Assembly (NCBI GenBank): GCA_947174275.1
Contig: CAMWIJ010000018.1
Coordinates: 1 to 43,147 of the forward strand
DNA: 43,147 nucleotides
Source: an uncultured Muribaculaceae bacterium
GTDB lineage: Bacteria > Bacteroidota > Bacteroidia > Bacteroidales > Muribaculaceae
Direction of reading: 5' to 3'
A program made the position numbers and the translations under genes. The notes under the pieces are model-generated. The model was not told the DNA's origin and ran no database searches. It was given only the letters and a program-made list of their open reading frames with translations. The first letter of the stretch is position 1. Every line of letters begins with the position of its first letter. Below are positions 43,103 through 43,147 of this stretch, in pieces.

Positions 43103-43147
43103 GTTCGCCCGACATGGGCATAATCTAACGGGTGGAAGTCCCGAGCG
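43103..43147 (+). mobile_element. Possible 5' end of a group II intron (cut by window edge)
   Basis: Begins GTTCGCCCGACATGGGC right after the T tract, giving a GCCC/GGGC hairpin, then TAATCTAACGGGTGGAAGTC with a CGGG/CCCG stem whose loop TGGAAGT is reminiscent of domain I of bacterial group II introns. The 5' GTTCG departs from the usual GTGYG. The rest, including any maturase, lies outside the window. Confidence 0.4.

Larger units (their letters stand above)
42567..43147. other. Intergenic region with repeats at the right edge
   Basis: 580 bp without a protein gene. In order: leader and promoter of pta (to about 42720), composite repeat copy 2 (42815-42996), terminator-like hairpin (43053-43102) and a possible group II intron start (43103 to the edge). 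Confidence 0.7.

Overview
This window is a stretch of a Bacteroidales chromosome, most like the gut Muribaculaceae/Bacteroidaceae. The evidence is a complete type IX secretion (Por/Gld) core operon, a serine palmitoyltransferase for bacterial sphingolipids, meso-diaminopimelate D-dehydrogenase, an M49 peptidase with the Bacteroides-type HECLGH motif, and several promoters of the Bacteroidetes form TTTG-N19/20-TAnnTTTG. Placement below the order is inference; no rRNA is present.

Layout. (1) 78-7176, minus strand: porT - porP/sprF - gldK - gldL - gldM - gldN, the motor and outer-membrane ring of the type IX secretion system. It ends in an intrinsic terminator at 11-53. (2) 7280-8224, plus: a lipid kinase of the diacylglycerol kinase family. 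It is convergent with a minus-strand iron/corrinoid ABC importer (binding lipoprotein, FecCD permease, ATPase; 8239-11120). A small outer-membrane barrel protein lies at 11285-11809. (3) 12082-17979, plus: dxr, rseP (TTG start), an RlmI-like rRNA methyltransferase and a dipeptidyl peptidase III. (4) 17997-19972: an AT-rich three-gene cassette (unknown 123-aa protein, DUF3800-like protein, toxin-like 170-aa protein). It is flanked by 59-bp perfect direct repeats that cover the last codons of the M49 gene. A detached, about 84% identical 3' fragment of that gene sits at the right boundary. This is the accessory part of the window and the best candidate for an undescribed system. (5) 20464-26469, minus: two secreted glycosidases (GH95 and GH2), separated by a long palindromic repeat. 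(6) 26691-29249, minus: a DUF3109 protein, the type IX Plug protein and uracil-DNA glycosylase, then tRNA-Arg(CCG). (7) 29483-31484, minus: two glycosyltransferases. (8) 31628-38212: catalase, nitroreductase, TcdA, reverse rubrerythrin, serine palmitoyltransferase and classical rubrerythrin, i.e. a concentration of oxygen/peroxide defence genes. (9) 38350-42566, minus: lgt with ddh, then pta-ackA for acetate formation. (10) The right edge carries repeats, a second exact copy of the gldN terminator, and what looks like the first 45 nt of a group II intron.

Repeats are prominent. Two inverted copies of a 161-162 bp hairpin MITE with TTA target duplications flank the rubrerythrin-lgt-ddh block, and one of them supplies its duplication as the ackA stop codon. 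Three copies of a roughly 95-116 bp palindrome (GTAGGGACGCACGGCTCG core) are spread over 20 kb, two of them inside a longer composite repeat. All calls come from reading the sequence and from remembered family features; no database search was run.
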